Of a stretch of DNA of 64,000 bases, positions 9,330 through 18,047 are shown piece after piece. The notes beneath the pieces are model-generated. The model saw only the letters and a list, made by a program, of their open reading frames with translations, did no database searches and had not been told where the DNA came from. Every line of letters begins with the position of its first letter. Position 1 is the stretch's first letter. The position numbers were made by a program, and so were the translations under genes. The DNA is from Thermus sp. CCB_US3_UF1 (GTDB taxonomy: Bacteria > Deinococcota > Deinococci > Deinococcales > Thermaceae), in contig NC_017278.1 of NCBI RefSeq assembly GCF_000236585.1, positions 930,001 through 994,000 of the forward strand, in the 5' to 3' direction.

Positions 9330-10066
9330 GCGAGCCCCTTTTGGAGCGCGTGCGCATCGTCTTGGTGGAACCCCAGGAGCCCATGAACGTGGGGGCGGTG
9401 GCCCGGGCCATGAAGAACTTCGGCCTCTCCCAGCTCTACCTGGTGAACCCCCACCCGCGGGTGGGCCCCCCCTGGGCCCGGGAGGCCTACTGGCTCGCCG
9501 TGCACGCCGAGGACCTCCTGGACCGGGCCCAGGCGGTGGGAAGCCTGCGGGAGGCCCTGGAGGGGGTGCACCTGGTGGTGGCCACCACGGGGAGGCCCCG
9601 GGAGCTCTACCCGGCCCCCCTGGTCCCGGCCTGGGAGGTTCCCGGGCGGGTCCTAACCGTGGCCGGGCCGGTGGCCCTGGTCTTTGGCCGGGAGACCTTC
9701 GGCCTCACCAACGAGGAGCTGGACCTGGCCCACCTCATCGGCACCATCCCCACCGCCCCCGAGCAGCCCTCCTTGAACCTGGCCCAGGCGGTGGTGGTCT
9801 TCGCCTACGAGCTGTACAAGGCCGCCCTAGGGGGGAGTGTGGAGGCGCGGGAGGAGCTGGCCGAGGTGGCCGCCCTGGAGGCGCTCTTTGACGACCTGGG
9901 CCGCTACATCCTGGAGATCGGCTTTACCGACGCCCACCGCCACCCCTACGCCATGCGCCGTCTGCGGCGCATCCTGCACAAGGCCCGGCTCTCCCCGGGG
10001 GAGGTGCAGCTCCTAAGGGGACTCCTCCACCAGAGCCGCTTCGCCATGGGGAAGAAGCATGGCTAG
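9326..10066 (+). CDS. trmJ: TrmJ-like tRNA 2'-O-methyltransferase (SPOUT family)
   Basis: A 246-residue SpoU/TrmJ-type methyltransferase. The N-terminal motif EPMNVGAVARAMKNFG and the knot motifs GPVALVFGRETFGLTNEEL and PSLNLAQAVVVFAYEL match tRNA ribose methylases acting at position 32, using S-adenosylmethionine. The C-terminal extension (about residues 170-246) is also typical of TrmJ. Its ATG overlaps the PBP1A stop as ATGA and its end overlaps the histidine-kinase start. Exact target nucleotide specificity cannot be read from sequence alone. Confidence 0.85.
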   Translation: MSEPLLERVRIVLVEPQEPMNVGAVARAMKNFGLSQLYLVNPHPRVGPPWAREAYWLAVHAEDLLDRAQAVGSLREALEGVHLVVATTGRPRELYPAPLVPAWEVPGRVLTVAGPVALVFGRETFGLTNEELDLAHLIGTIPTAPEQPSLNLAQAVVVFAYELYKAALGGSVEAREELAEVAALEALFDDLGRYILEIGFTDAHRHPYAMRRLRRILHKARLSPGEVQLLRGLLHQSRFAMGKKHG

Positions 10067-11606
10067 CCAAGGCCTGTACCGCCTCGTCCGCCTGGCCCAG
10101 CGCCTCCTCCCCCCCCTGATCGCCTCCGTGGTGGTGCTCTTTGAGCTGGCCCTCCTGCCCTACCGCCACGCCGACGGGGTGCTCTGGCTCCGCCTAGGGT
10201 TTTACGGCCTGGTGGGGCCCTTGGTCACCTATGCCGTGCTGGAGTGGATCGCCCAGGAGGTCCTGGAGAAGCTGCGGGCGGAAAAGGCCCTGGAGGAGGC
10301 CAACCGCCGCCTTATGGCCGCGGGCCTGGTGTTCCGGGAGGCCTTGGAGAGCGAGAACCTGGAGGAGGCGGTGCAGCGCATGGCCCAGGCCCTGCAGCAG
10401 ACCCTGGGCTACCCCGTGGCCCTCGAGGCCGAAGGGGTGCGGGCGGGGGAGGAGTGCGGGGGGGTGCGGGTGGAGTTGCCGGGCCTGAAGGGCTTTCTGG
10501 AGGCCTGCCCCCCGGCTCCCGAGCGGGCCTTCCTCGAGGTCCTGGCCCACGAGGTGGCGGGGGCCTTGCAGTCGGTGGTGGCCCGGAGCCGCGACCGCCT
10601 CACCCTGTTTGAGGTGGACCAGGCCCTGAAGGCCGAGGCCAACCTGGACCGCCTCCTGGAAGGGCTTCTGGACCGCATCCAGGCCTGGGCTGAGGCCCAG
10701 GGGGCGGGGGTCCTCCTCCTGGATGAGGAAGGCTTCCTCGTGCCCCGGGTGGTGCGGGGGCTGGCCCTCCCCCCCCACCCCTTCCTGCCCGAGGGGGCCT
10801 GGAAGGGGGCCCTGGAGGGGCCGGTCTTCGTGGCCCCTGAGCTTCTGGCCCTTCCCCTCAAGGCCCGGGAGACCGTGGGCGTGCTGGCGGTGAAGGGCAA
10901 GGACCTCTCCCGCCGCATCCCCTTCCTCTCCTTCCTGGCCTCCCAGGTGGCCCTGGCGGTGCGGAACGCCCAGGCCTACCTGCGGGCCGAGGAGCTGGCC
11001 ATCAACGAGGAGCGCACCCGTATCGCCCGGGAGATCCACGACGGCATCGCCCAGAGCCTGGCCTTCATGGCCCTGAAGCTGGACCTGGCCGAGCGCCTCC
11101 TGGACAAGGACCGGGAGGCGGCCCTAAGGGCCTTGGCCGAGGTCAAGGAAACCCTCAGGGCCCAGATCCGGGAGGTGCGGCGGAGCATCTTCGCCCTACG
11201 GCCCATTGACCTGGAGCGCTACGGCTTTCTGGAGTCCGTGCGCCGCTACGCCCAGGCCTTTGCCGAGCAGGCGGGGTTTCGGGTCCACCTTTCCCTGCCC
11301 GAGGCGGTGGGCCTCTCCCAGGCCAGCGAGCTGGTCCTCTTCCGCGTGCTGCAGGAAGCCCTCACCAACGCCGCCAAGCACGGCAAGCCCACCCGGGTGG
11401 AGGTGGAGCTCCGCCCCCTAGGGGAGCGGGGGGCGCGGCTTTGCGTGCGGGACAACGGCCGGGGCTTCCACAGCCCCGAGGCCCAGGGCCTGGGGGGGTT
11501 TGGCCTCACCCAGATGCGGGAGCGGGTGGAGGCCCGGGGGGGTCGGTTCGCCGTGCGCTCCGAGCCGGGAAAGGGCACGGAGGTGGTGGCGGAGGTGCCC
11601 TACTAG
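10059..11606 (+). CDS. Sensor histidine kinase (NarL-type, GAF domain)
   Basis: A 515-residue kinase. Two hydrophobic segments fall in residues 12-65, a short coiled coil follows, then one or two GAF-like regions (about 90-310), then a HisKA_3 dimerisation helix with phospho-acceptor H327 (REIHDGIAQSLAFMALKL). The C-terminal HATPase has the N box EALTNAAKHG and the G boxes DNGRGF and GGFGLTQMRERV. This class usually phosphorylates LuxR/NarL-type regulators, but none is adjacent, so the kinase is an orphan in this window. The signal is unknown; the GAF region suggests a small cytosolic ligand or redox cue. Confidence 0.88.
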   Translation: MASQGLYRLVRLAQRLLPPLIASVVVLFELALLPYRHADGVLWLRLGFYGLVGPLVTYAVLEWIAQEVLEKLRAEKALEEANRRLMAAGLVFREALESENLEEAVQRMAQALQQTLGYPVALEAEGVRAGEECGGVRVELPGLKGFLEACPPAPERAFLEVLAHEVAGALQSVVARSRDRLTLFEVDQALKAEANLDRLLEGLLDRIQAWAEAQGAGVLLLDEEGFLVPRVVRGLALPPHPFLPEGAWKGALEGPVFVAPELLALPLKARETVGVLAVKGKDLSRRIPFLSFLASQVALAVRNAQAYLRAEELAINEERTRIAREIHDGIAQSLAFMALKLDLAERLLDKDREAALRALAEVKETLRAQIREVRRSIFALRPIDLERYGFLESVRRYAQAFAEQAGFRVHLSLPEAVGLSQASELVLFRVLQEALTNAAKHGKPTRVEVELRPLGERGARLCVRDNGRGFHSPEAQGLGGFGLTQMRERVEARGGRFAVRSEPGKGTEVVAEVPY

Positions 11607-11624
11607 GCCCGTATCATGGGAGGC

Positions 11625-12119
11625 ATGGAGGGCCCTATCCGGGTGCTTTTCGTCTGTCTGGGCAACATCTGCCGCAGCCCCCTGGCCGAGGGGGCCTTTC
11701 GCAAGCTCTTGAGGGAGCGGGGCCTGGAGGGACGGTTTGAGGTGGACTCCGCGGGCACCGGGGCCTGGCACGCCGGGGAGCCCATGGACCCCAGGGCCCG
11801 GAAGGTCTTGGAGGCCCAAGGAGCCTATTTCCCCCACGTGGCCCGGGCCATGACCCGGGAGGACGCCCTTTCCTTCCACCACATCCTGGTCATGGACCGG
11901 GAGAACCTAAAGGAGGTCCTCGCCCGCTTCCCCGAGGCCAGGGGAAAGGTGCGCCTCCTCCTGGACTACCTGGGGGGAGGGGAGGTGGCCGACCCCTACT
12001 ACGGGGACCTGCAGGACTGCCTCGAGGCCTACTGGACCGTGGAGGCCGCCTGCCGGGCCTTCCTGGACCGCCTGGAGGAGGATGGAACCCTTGGCCCTGC
12101 TAGGGCGGGCGGGGCTTGA
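11625..12119 (+). CDS. Low-molecular-weight phosphotyrosine-type phosphatase
   Basis: A 164-residue LMW-PTP fold enzyme. The P-loop CLGNICRS places the nucleophile at C11 and the binding Arg at R17, and the general acid lies in D123-P-Y-Y. Its 3' end overlaps the next gene, a fructosamine-kinase homologue, by 38 bases. Homologues paired this way have been proposed, and in some species shown, to dephosphorylate ribulosamine 5-phosphates on proteins rather than phosphotyrosine, so a role in protein deglycation is plausible. ATG 11625 is used because TATCAT (11612-11617) ends 7 bases before it; an earlier ATG (11616) lies inside that box. Confidence 0.88.
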   Translation: MEGPIRVLFVCLGNICRSPLAEGAFRKLLRERGLEGRFEVDSAGTGAWHAGEPMDPRARKVLEAQGAYFPHVARAMTREDALSFHHILVMDRENLKEVLARFPEARGKVRLLLDYLGGGEVADPYYGDLQDCLEAYWTVEAACRAFLDRLEEDGTLGPARAGGA

Positions 12120-12870
12120 GGCCCAGGGCCCGCCCCTTCCCCTCCACGGGGGGGAGATGGCCCAGGTCTACCGCCTGGGGCCCTATGTGGTCAAGCTGGC
12201 CCGGGGGGCCCCGCCGGGGTTTTTCCCCGCCGAGGCCCGGGGGCTGGCTGCCCTTGGGGCCTACGGGGTCCGGGTCCCCCGGGTCTACTGGGTGGGGGAG
12301 GAGGGGCTGGTGCTGGAGTTTTTGCCGGAGGGCCCAGAGGACTGGGAGGCCCTGGCGGGGATGCTGGCCCGGCTCCACCGCCGGCGGGAAGCGGCCTACC
12401 GGGCCGAGCCGGGGTTTTTGGGCACCTTTCCCCTGCCCGGGCGGGAGGGTGGGGATTGGACGGAGTTTTTCTTTCTCCGCTGTATAGAACCCCTCCTCGC
12501 CGCCACCTGGAGCCGCCTGGAGGGGCTTGGCCCCAGGGTGGAGGCCCTTTTCCGCACCCCTTTGCCCGCCGAGGGGCCTTCCCCCCTGCATGGGGACCTT
12601 TGGCGGGGGAACCTCCGCTTTACCCCTGAGGGCCCGGCCCTCCTGGACCCCTCCTTCTTCGTGGGCGAGCGGGGGGTGGACCTGGCCATGATGCGCCTGT
12701 TTGGCGGATTTCCCCAGGCCTTCTGGCGCGCCTACCGCGCCCTTTACCCCATCCCGGAGGCGGTGGAGCGGGCCCTGCCCCGTTACCAGGTCTACTACCT
12801 CCTGGCCCACGTCCACTTCTTCGGCCCGGGGTACCTGGGGGGCTTATGGAAGGCGATTTCCGCCTCTTAG
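12082..12870 (+). CDS. Fructosamine/ribulosamine kinase family protein
   Basis: A 262-residue kinase of the fructosamine-3-kinase family, related to aminoglycoside phosphotransferases. It carries the catalytic loop HGDLWRGN, the metal-binding segment LLDPSFFVGERGVDLAMM, and an N-terminal nucleotide lobe (MAQVYRLGPYVVKLAR). Bacterial members phosphorylate ribulosamines or erythrulosamines formed by glycation of proteins, so that the sugar falls off. The gene starts inside the preceding phosphatase gene, indicating a two-gene unit; it overlaps the next gene by 25 bases. Confidence 0.85.
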   Translation: MEPLALLGRAGLEAQGPPLPLHGGEMAQVYRLGPYVVKLARGAPPGFFPAEARGLAALGAYGVRVPRVYWVGEEGLVLEFLPEGPEDWEALAGMLARLHRRREAAYRAEPGFLGTFPLPGREGGDWTEFFFLRCIEPLLAATWSRLEGLGPRVEALFRTPLPAEGPSPLHGDLWRGNLRFTPEGPALLDPSFFVGERGVDLAMMRLFGGFPQAFWRAYRALYPIPEAVERALPRYQVYYLLAHVHFFGPGYLGGLWKAISAS

Positions 12871-13607
12871 GCCCCATTGACCTCCTGCAGCTTCTGGCCC
12901 AGGGGGGCAGGACGGGGCTTTTCGCCGTGGAGGTGGCCGAGGGGGTGGGGGAGGTCTACCTGGAGCGGGGCCGCCCCGTCCACGCCGTCTTCCGCGACAA
13001 GGTGGGCCGGGAAGCCCTCCTCGAGGTCCTGGCCCTGAAGGCGGGCCGCTTCCGCTTTCTTCTAGGCCAGCGGCCACCCCGGGGCTCCCTGGAAGGGCCC
13101 TTGGAGGCCTACCTGCTCCAGGCCATCCGCCTCCTGGACGAGCGGGTGGAGGTGGGGCCTTTTGACCTGGTGCGCCCTGCCCCCAAGGCCGAGGCCCTCC
13201 AGGCCACCTTGGACCCCGAGGAGCTTTCCTTGCTCCTGGCTCTGGGGGAGGGGAAAAGCCCCCTGGACCTGGTGGCGGGGCTGGGCCGGCCTTTGGCCGA
13301 GGTCCTCCGCCGCCTGGGCCACCTGGCCCGGCTCCGCCTGGTGGCGGTCTCCCCCCGGGTGCCCCGCACGGCCCGGCTCCGGCTGGCCCTGGGCCGCAAG
13401 GGGGCCCAGGTGGAAGCCCTCCTCCTCCGGGCCTGGCGGGAGCACTACGGGGCCTTCCGCCGGGTGCGGGTGAAGGGGGCTAAGGAGCTCCTCCTGGAGG
13501 TGGAGGGGGCGGAAGGGCTGGGGGTGGAGCTCTGGCTTTCCCCCGAGCTCCTCCTCTTCCACGGGCTCAAGGTGGGGGAGGAGGTTCTGGTCTGGCCAGA
13601 GGTTTAG
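12846..13607 (+). CDS. DUF4388 (PATAN-type) protein
   Basis: A 253-residue protein whose first 110 residues look like a DUF4388/PATAN domain: FRLLGPIDLLQLLAQGGRTGLF, then GEVYLERGRPVHAVF and REALLEVLALKAGRFRF. Such domains occur in bacterial signalling and gliding or twitching regulators. Residues 125-175 may form a winged-helix-like region, and the C terminus is not recognised. No catalytic motif is visible. It overlaps the kinase gene by 25 bases, so it is probably cotranscribed, but no functional link is evident. Confidence 0.6.
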   Translation: MEGDFRLLGPIDLLQLLAQGGRTGLFAVEVAEGVGEVYLERGRPVHAVFRDKVGREALLEVLALKAGRFRFLLGQRPPRGSLEGPLEAYLLQAIRLLDERVEVGPFDLVRPAPKAEALQATLDPEELSLLLALGEGKSPLDLVAGLGRPLAEVLRRLGHLARLRLVAVSPRVPRTARLRLALGRKGAQVEALLLRAWREHYGAFRRVRVKGAKELLLEVEGAEGLGVELWLSPELLLFHGLKVGEEVLVWPEV

Positions 13608-13613
13608 TATAGT
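13608..13613 (+). promoter_or_regulatory. Leaderless -10 box for psuG
   Basis: TATAGT lies exactly 6 bases before the psuG ATG (13620), so RNA should begin at or next to the start codon. A weak -35 (TTCTGG, 13585-13590) is 17 bases upstream, inside the end of the preceding gene. Confidence 0.6.
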
Positions 13614-13619
13614 GCCCCC

Positions 13620-14465
13620 ATGCCGGAGCCCCTGGTGGCCTTGGAGTCGGCGGTCCTTACCCACGGACTGCCTTACCCCTTGAACCTGGAGACGGCGGAA
13701 GCCCTGGAGGCCGCGGTGGCCCAGGAGGGGGCCATCCCCAAGACCATCGCCCTGGTGGAGGGAAAGGTGCGGGTGGGCCTTTCCCGGGAGGAGAAGGAGG
13801 CCCTGGCCCGGGGAGGGGCGGAGAAGGCCAGCCTGTGGAACCTGCCCGCCCTCCTGGCCCAAGGGAAAAGCGCCGGCACCACGGTGGCCGCCACCATTCA
13901 CCTGGCCCACCGCCACGGCATCCGGGTCTTCGCCACGGGGGGGATCGGCGGGGTGCACCCCGAGCCCTACGACGAGAGCGCCGACCTCCTGGCCTTGGCC
14001 CGCACCCCCCTCCTGGTGGTGGCCTCCGGCCCCAAGGCCATCCTGGACCTACGGGCCACCCTGGAGCGGCTGGAAACCCTGGGGGTGGTCCTGGTGGGGT
14101 ACCGCACGGACCGCCTACCGGCCTTTTTCTCCCCCTCCTCCCCCTTCCCGGTGCCCGCCCGGGTGGAAACCCCCCTCGAGGCCGCCCGGGTATACCTGGA
14201 GGCCCGGGAGCTGGGCCTGGGGGCCGTTCTCCTGGTGAACCCCGTCTCCCAGGGGCTGCCCTTTGAGCGGGTGGCGGCCTGGGTGGAGGAGGCGAGCCAC
14301 CAGGCGGCCCGGGAAGGGATCTACGGCAAGGCCCTGACCCCCTACCTCCTGCGGCGGCTTTCCGAGCTTTCCCGGGGGGAGACGGACCGGGTCAATGGCC
14401 TTCTCCTGCGGGAGAACGCCCGCCTGGCGGCCCAGGTGGCCTTGGCCCTTTCCGGGCTAGAATAG
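13620..14465 (+). CDS. psuG: Pseudouridine-5'-phosphate glycosidase
   Basis: A 281-residue PsuG/YeiN-family enzyme that splits pseudouridine 5'-phosphate into uracil and ribose 5-phosphate. Recognised by ALESAVLTHGLPYP, GKSAGTTVAATI, FATGGIGGVHPE and DLLALARTPLLVVASGPKAILD, close to full family length. The partner pseudouridine kinase PsuK is not adjacent, so substrate may come from a kinase elsewhere. Starts 6 bases after a TATAGT box, so probably transcribed on its own as a leaderless mRNA. Confidence 0.92.
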   Translation: MPEPLVALESAVLTHGLPYPLNLETAEALEAAVAQEGAIPKTIALVEGKVRVGLSREEKEALARGGAEKASLWNLPALLAQGKSAGTTVAATIHLAHRHGIRVFATGGIGGVHPEPYDESADLLALARTPLLVVASGPKAILDLRATLERLETLGVVLVGYRTDRLPAFFSPSSPFPVPARVETPLEAARVYLEARELGLGAVLLVNPVSQGLPFERVAAWVEEASHQAAREGIYGKALTPYLLRRLSELSRGETDRVNGLLLRENARLAAQVALALSGLE

Positions 14466-14469
14466 CCTT

Positions 14470-15336
14470 GTGTGCGAGCTGGGGGAAAGGTTGCGCCGGG
14501 CGCGGGAGGAGAAGGGGCTCTCCCTAAGGGAGGCCGCGGAAAGGCTTTCCCTGAAGGCCAGGGTGTTGGAGGCCCTCGAGGAATGCCGCTTCGCCGAGCT
14601 GCCCGAGCCGGCCCTGGCCCGGGGTTACCTGCGCCGCTACGCCCTCCTCCTGGGCCTGGACCCCGAGCCCCTCTTGGCCCTCTACCCCCGTGGTCCCGAA
14701 CCCTCCTTTTCCCCCGCCCCCCCCGCCCGCAGGCCCCAGAGGGTATGGCTTCTCCTTCTCCTCCCCCTCCTCCTGGGCCTGGGCTATGGGGCCTACCGGC
14801 TCCTGCGCCCTGAGCCTGCCCAGGTGGTCCAGATCCCCTCGGAGCCCCTTCCCCACGCGCCCCAGCGTCACCCTCTCCGGGTGGTGAGCGACCCCCCGGG
14901 GGCCAGGGTCTACCTGGACGGTTTCTACCTGGGCCAGACCCCCTTGGAAACCCCTCCCCTGGAGGGGGGAAGGCGGGTCCTGCGCCTGGAGCTTCCCGGC
15001 TACCAAAGGCTGGAGGAGGTCCTGCTCCTGGACCGGCCCCTTTCCCTCAACTACCGCCTTCTCCCCGCGCCCGCGCAAGCCCCGGCCCCGCCCGCTGCCA
15101 CCCCAGTCCCTTCGGGCAAGCTGGTGCTGAGGCTGGAAGGGCGGAGCTGGCTCCGGATCACCCAGGGGGAGAAACGGGTCTACGAGGGCATCCCCCAGGT
15201 GGGGACGGAGCTGGCCTTTGACCTGCCGGTGGAGGTGCGGGCGGGCAACCCAGGTGCGGTGCGGGTCTTTTTGGAGGGGCAGGACCTGGGCCTTTTGGGG
15301 GAGCCGGGGAAGCCCCTCACCCGCCGCTTCCCCTAG
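14470..15336 (+). CDS. RodZ-like HTH membrane protein with PEGA domain
   Basis: A 288-residue protein. Residues 1-75 form a RodZ-type helix-turn-helix ([20 protein letters not shown], ending [19 protein letters not shown]). A Pro-rich linker and one membrane segment (about 95-115) follow, then a PEGA domain ([27 protein letters not shown]) and a DUF4115-like C-terminal domain. RodZ links MreB to the membrane. A PEGA insertion between membrane segment and C-terminal domain is not part of the standard E. coli layout. The GTG start is 6 bases after TAGAAT (14458-14463), a box that overlaps the psuG stop. Confidence 0.75.
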   Translation: MCELGERLRRAREEKGLSLREAAERLSLKARVLEALEECRFAELPEPALARGYLRRYALLLGLDPEPLLALYPRGPEPSFSPAPPARRPQRVWLLLLLPLLLGLGYGAYRLLRPEPAQVVQIPSEPLPHAPQRHPLRVVSDPPGARVYLDGFYLGQTPLETPPLEGGRRVLRLELPGYQRLEEVLLLDRPLSLNYRLLPAPAQAPAPPAATPVPSGKLVLRLEGRSWLRITQGEKRVYEGIPQVGTELAFDLPVEVRAGNPGAVRVFLEGQDLGLLGEPGKPLTRRFP

Positions 15337-15350
15337 GGGCGTGGGAAGGC

Positions 15351-15390
15351 TATACTTTTCCCTTGTTGGGGCCACGGGCCCTCAGGAGGC
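15351..15390 (+). promoter_or_regulatory. rimO promoter and ribosome-binding site
   Basis: TATACT (15351-15356) is followed about 30 bases later by AGGAGGC (15384-15390), 2 bases before the ATG. Unlike many genes here, rimO therefore seems to have a short untranslated leader with a strong Shine-Dalgarno site. No clear -35 is seen. Confidence 0.55.
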
Positions 15391-15392
15391 GT

Positions 15393-16697
15393 ATGGCGAA
15401 GATTGGCTTCGTGAGCCTTGGTTGCCCCAAGGCCCTGGTGGACTCCGAGCAGATCCTCTCCCGGCTCAAGGCCTTAGGCTACGAGACCAGCCCCACCTAC
15501 GAGGAGGCGGAGCTGGTGGTGGTGAACACCTGCGGCTTCATCACCCCGGCGGTGGAGGAGAGCCTCGAGGCCATTGGGGAAGCCTTACGGGAAAACGGCC
15601 GGGTGGTGGTCACGGGGTGCCTGGGGGCCAGGCCCGAGGTCATCCGCGCCCGCTACCCCCAGGTCCTGGAGGTCACGGGCCCCGGGGAGGTGGAGCGGGT
15701 TCTAGAGGCCGTGCAACAGGCCTTGCCCGCGCCCCGGGATCCCTTGCTGGACCTCATCCCGCCCCAGGTGAAGCTCACCCCACGGCACTACGCCTACCTC
15801 AAGCTGAGCGAGGGCTGCAACCACCGCTGCAGCTTCTGCATCATCCCTAGCCTCCGGGGCCCCTTGCGCTCAAGGGATGCGGCGGAGGTGCTGGCGGAGG
15901 CCGCCCGCCTGGTGGCCACCGGCACCCGGGAACTCCTCCTCATCGCCCAGGACCTCTCCGCCTACGGGGTGGACCTGGGCCACCGGGAGAGTTTCTGGGG
16001 GGACCGGCTGGTGCGGGCGGAGCTTAGGGACCTTCTGGCCCACATGGCCGAGCTTGGGGCCTGGATCCGCCTCCACTACGTCTACCCCTACCCCCACGTG
16101 CGGGACCTTCTCCCCCTCATGGCCGAGGGCAAGGTCCTGCCCTACCTGGACGTGCCCTTGCAGCACGCCTCCGAGCGCATCCTCCGGCTCATGCGCCGTC
16201 CTGGGGGGTACGAGAGCCACCTCAAGACCCTCAGGGCCTGGCGGGAGGTGGTCCCGGAGCTGGCCGTGCGCAGCAGCTTCATCGTGGGCTTCCCCGGGGA
16301 AACGGAGGAGGACTTCAGGCTCCTTTTGGACTTCCTGGAGGAGGCGGAGCTGGACCGGGTGGGGGTCTTCACCTACTCCCCGGTGGAAGGCGCCTCGGCC
16401 AATGCCCTGCCGGGGCAGGTGCCGGAGGAGGTGAAGGAGGAGAGGAAGGCCCGCCTCCTGGAGGTCCAGGCCCGGATCAGCCTGCGGAAAAACCAGGGCT
16501 GGGTGGGCAAGACCCTGGAGGTCCTGGTGGACGAGCTTCCCGAGCCCGGCTTGGCTGTGGGCCGCAGCTACCGCGACTCCCCGGGCATCGACGGCCTGGT
16601 CTATGTGGAAACGGACGGCACGGTCCGGGTGGGGGAGAGGGTGCGGGCGCGCATCACCCGGGCGGAGACCTACGACCTTTACGGGGTTCAGGTTTAG
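15393..16697 (+). CDS. rimO: Ribosomal protein S12 methylthiotransferase RimO
   Basis: A 434-residue radical-SAM enzyme that adds a methylthio group to an Asp of ribosomal protein S12. Domains run UPF0004 (starts [18 protein letters not shown], with NTCGFI and TGCLGARP supplying further Cys), radical SAM with C142-x3-C146-x2-C149 (CNHRCSFC), and a C-terminal TRAM domain. [12 protein letters not shown] at the N terminus is characteristic of RimO rather than MiaB. ATG 15393 is favoured over an upstream in-frame start because of the AGGAGGC site. Confidence 0.95.
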   Translation: MAKIGFVSLGCPKALVDSEQILSRLKALGYETSPTYEEAELVVVNTCGFITPAVEESLEAIGEALRENGRVVVTGCLGARPEVIRARYPQVLEVTGPGEVERVLEAVQQALPAPRDPLLDLIPPQVKLTPRHYAYLKLSEGCNHRCSFCIIPSLRGPLRSRDAAEVLAEAARLVATGTRELLLIAQDLSAYGVDLGHRESFWGDRLVRAELRDLLAHMAELGAWIRLHYVYPYPHVRDLLPLMAEGKVLPYLDVPLQHASERILRLMRRPGGYESHLKTLRAWREVVPELAVRSSFIVGFPGETEEDFRLLLDFLEEAELDRVGVFTYSPVEGASANALPGQVPEEVKEERKARLLEVQARISLRKNQGWVGKTLEVLVDELPEPGLAVGRSYRDSPGIDGLVYVETDGTVRVGERVRARITRAETYDLYGVQV

Positions 16698-16709
16698 GAT
16701 AGGGGCGGT

Positions 16710-18047
16710 ATGTACATCGTCATCGCCGGGGGCGGGGAAGTGGGCGGAGAGGTGGCCCGCACCCTGGAGAAGGCCCATGAGGTGGTGGTCATTGACCGCA
16801 ACCCCCAGGCCAAGGAGCGCTTTGCCCACCTGGACGTGAAGGTGGTGGTGGGGGGGGCCACGGACCCCGACACCCTGAGGGAGGCGGGGGTGGACCGGGC
16901 CGACCTTTTCATCGCCAGCACCGACTCCGACGAGATCAACCTCCTGGCCTCCCTGCTGGCCAAGGGCCTGGGGGCCAGGCAGACCCTGTGCTTCGTGGGC
17001 AAGGGGGGGTATGTGGAGGTGCTCACCGACCCCCGGACCGCGGAGATCCTGGGCACCCGCATCGACAAGGTGCTCTGGCCCCAGCGGGCCATGGCCCGGG
17101 AGATCGTGGAGGTGATCCTGGTCCCCGGGGCGGTGGACACCGAGGTGCTGGCCGGGGGGCGGCTCCGCTTCGTGGAGTACCGGGTGACGGAGGGGGGGCC
17201 TTACGACCACCGCCTCTTCGCGGGGGAAACCTGGCCTGAGGGGGTGCTGGTGGTGGGGGTGGTGCGGGACGGTACCTTTCTGAGCTTCGCCCACCCCGAC
17301 TTCCCCGAGCTGGTCCTGGAGCCGGGGGATAAGCTGCTTTTCGTCACTACCCTGCGGGCTTTCCCGGAGCTCGAGGCCTGCTTCGCCACGGGTCGGGAGG
17401 TGCGGCGGGTGATGGTGATCGGCGGGGGGAATGTGGGCTTCATGGTGGCCCAGGAGCTCCTCAGGAGGCGGCGGGAGGTGGTGATCATTGAGCCCAACCG
17501 GGAGCGGTGCGAATGGCTTTCCCAGGAGCTTTCCGGGGCCCTCATCATCCAGGGGGATGGCACCGACCTGGAGCTTTTGGAGGCCGAGGGATTGCAGGAG
17601 GCGGACGCGGTGGTGGCGGTGACCGACAACGACGAGAAGAACCTCCTGGCCTCCCTCCTCGCCAAACAGCTGGGGGTGAGCAAGGTGATCACCCGGGTTT
17701 CCCGCTCGGAAACCCGGCGGCTTTTTGAGCAGGTGGGCATTGACCTGCCCCTCACCCCCCGGCAGGCGGCGGTGCGGGCGGTCTTGGACTTCCTGGGGCC
17801 GGAGAACGTGGAGCACGTTTCCACCATGGACGAGAACATTGAGCTTTTGGAGGTGGAGTTGCCCGAGGGCTTCCGGCCCCGGGCCCTGGGGGTCTTGGCC
17901 GCGCCCCAGGTGGCCCCGGTGGCCTTGGAGCGGGACCACCGGGTGATGCTCTACCGCAAGGACCTCGAGGCCCTCCCCGGGGATCGGCTCTTCCTGGTGG
18001 CGGCGCGGGAGGTGGCGGATGAGGCCGTGGCCCGCATCGTCGGCTAG
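16710..18047 (+). CDS. trkA: Trk potassium uptake regulatory subunit TrkA
   Basis: A 445-residue cytosolic protein made of two RCK halves. Each half has an NAD-binding TrkA-N domain (MYIVIAGGGEVGGEVARTL and VMVIGGGNVGFMVAQELL) followed by a TrkA-C domain. It binds nucleotides and gates the TrkH channel. The next gene is trkH, overlapping by 29 bases, so the two subunits are made together. Starts 12 bases after the rimO stop; TAGGAT (16695-16700) may be a weak -10. Confidence 0.94.
   Translation: MYIVIAGGGEVGGEVARTLEKAHEVVVIDRNPQAKERFAHLDVKVVVGGATDPDTLREAGVDRADLFIASTDSDEINLLASLLAKGLGARQTLCFVGKGGYVEVLTDPRTAEILGTRIDKVLWPQRAMAREIVEVILVPGAVDTEVLAGGRLRFVEYRVTEGGPYDHRLFAGETWPEGVLVVGVVRDGTFLSFAHPDFPELVLEPGDKLLFVTTLRAFPELEACFATGREVRRVMVIGGGNVGFMVAQELLRRRREVVIIEPNRERCEWLSQELSGALIIQGDGTDLELLEAEGLQEADAVVAVTDNDEKNLLASLLAKQLGVSKVITRVSRSETRRLFEQVGIDLPLTPRQAAVRAVLDFLGPENVEHVSTMDENIELLEVELPEGFRPRALGVLAAPQVAPVALERDHRVMLYRKDLEALPGDRLFLVAAREVADEAVARIVG

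Noticed and set aside
15870-17939. A 689-codon open frame on the minus strand opposite rimO and trkA
   Set aside because: It is rich in His, Pro, Gly and Gln, has no known motif and lies wholly opposite two genes with clear motifs. High GC at third positions makes stop codons rare in this frame.
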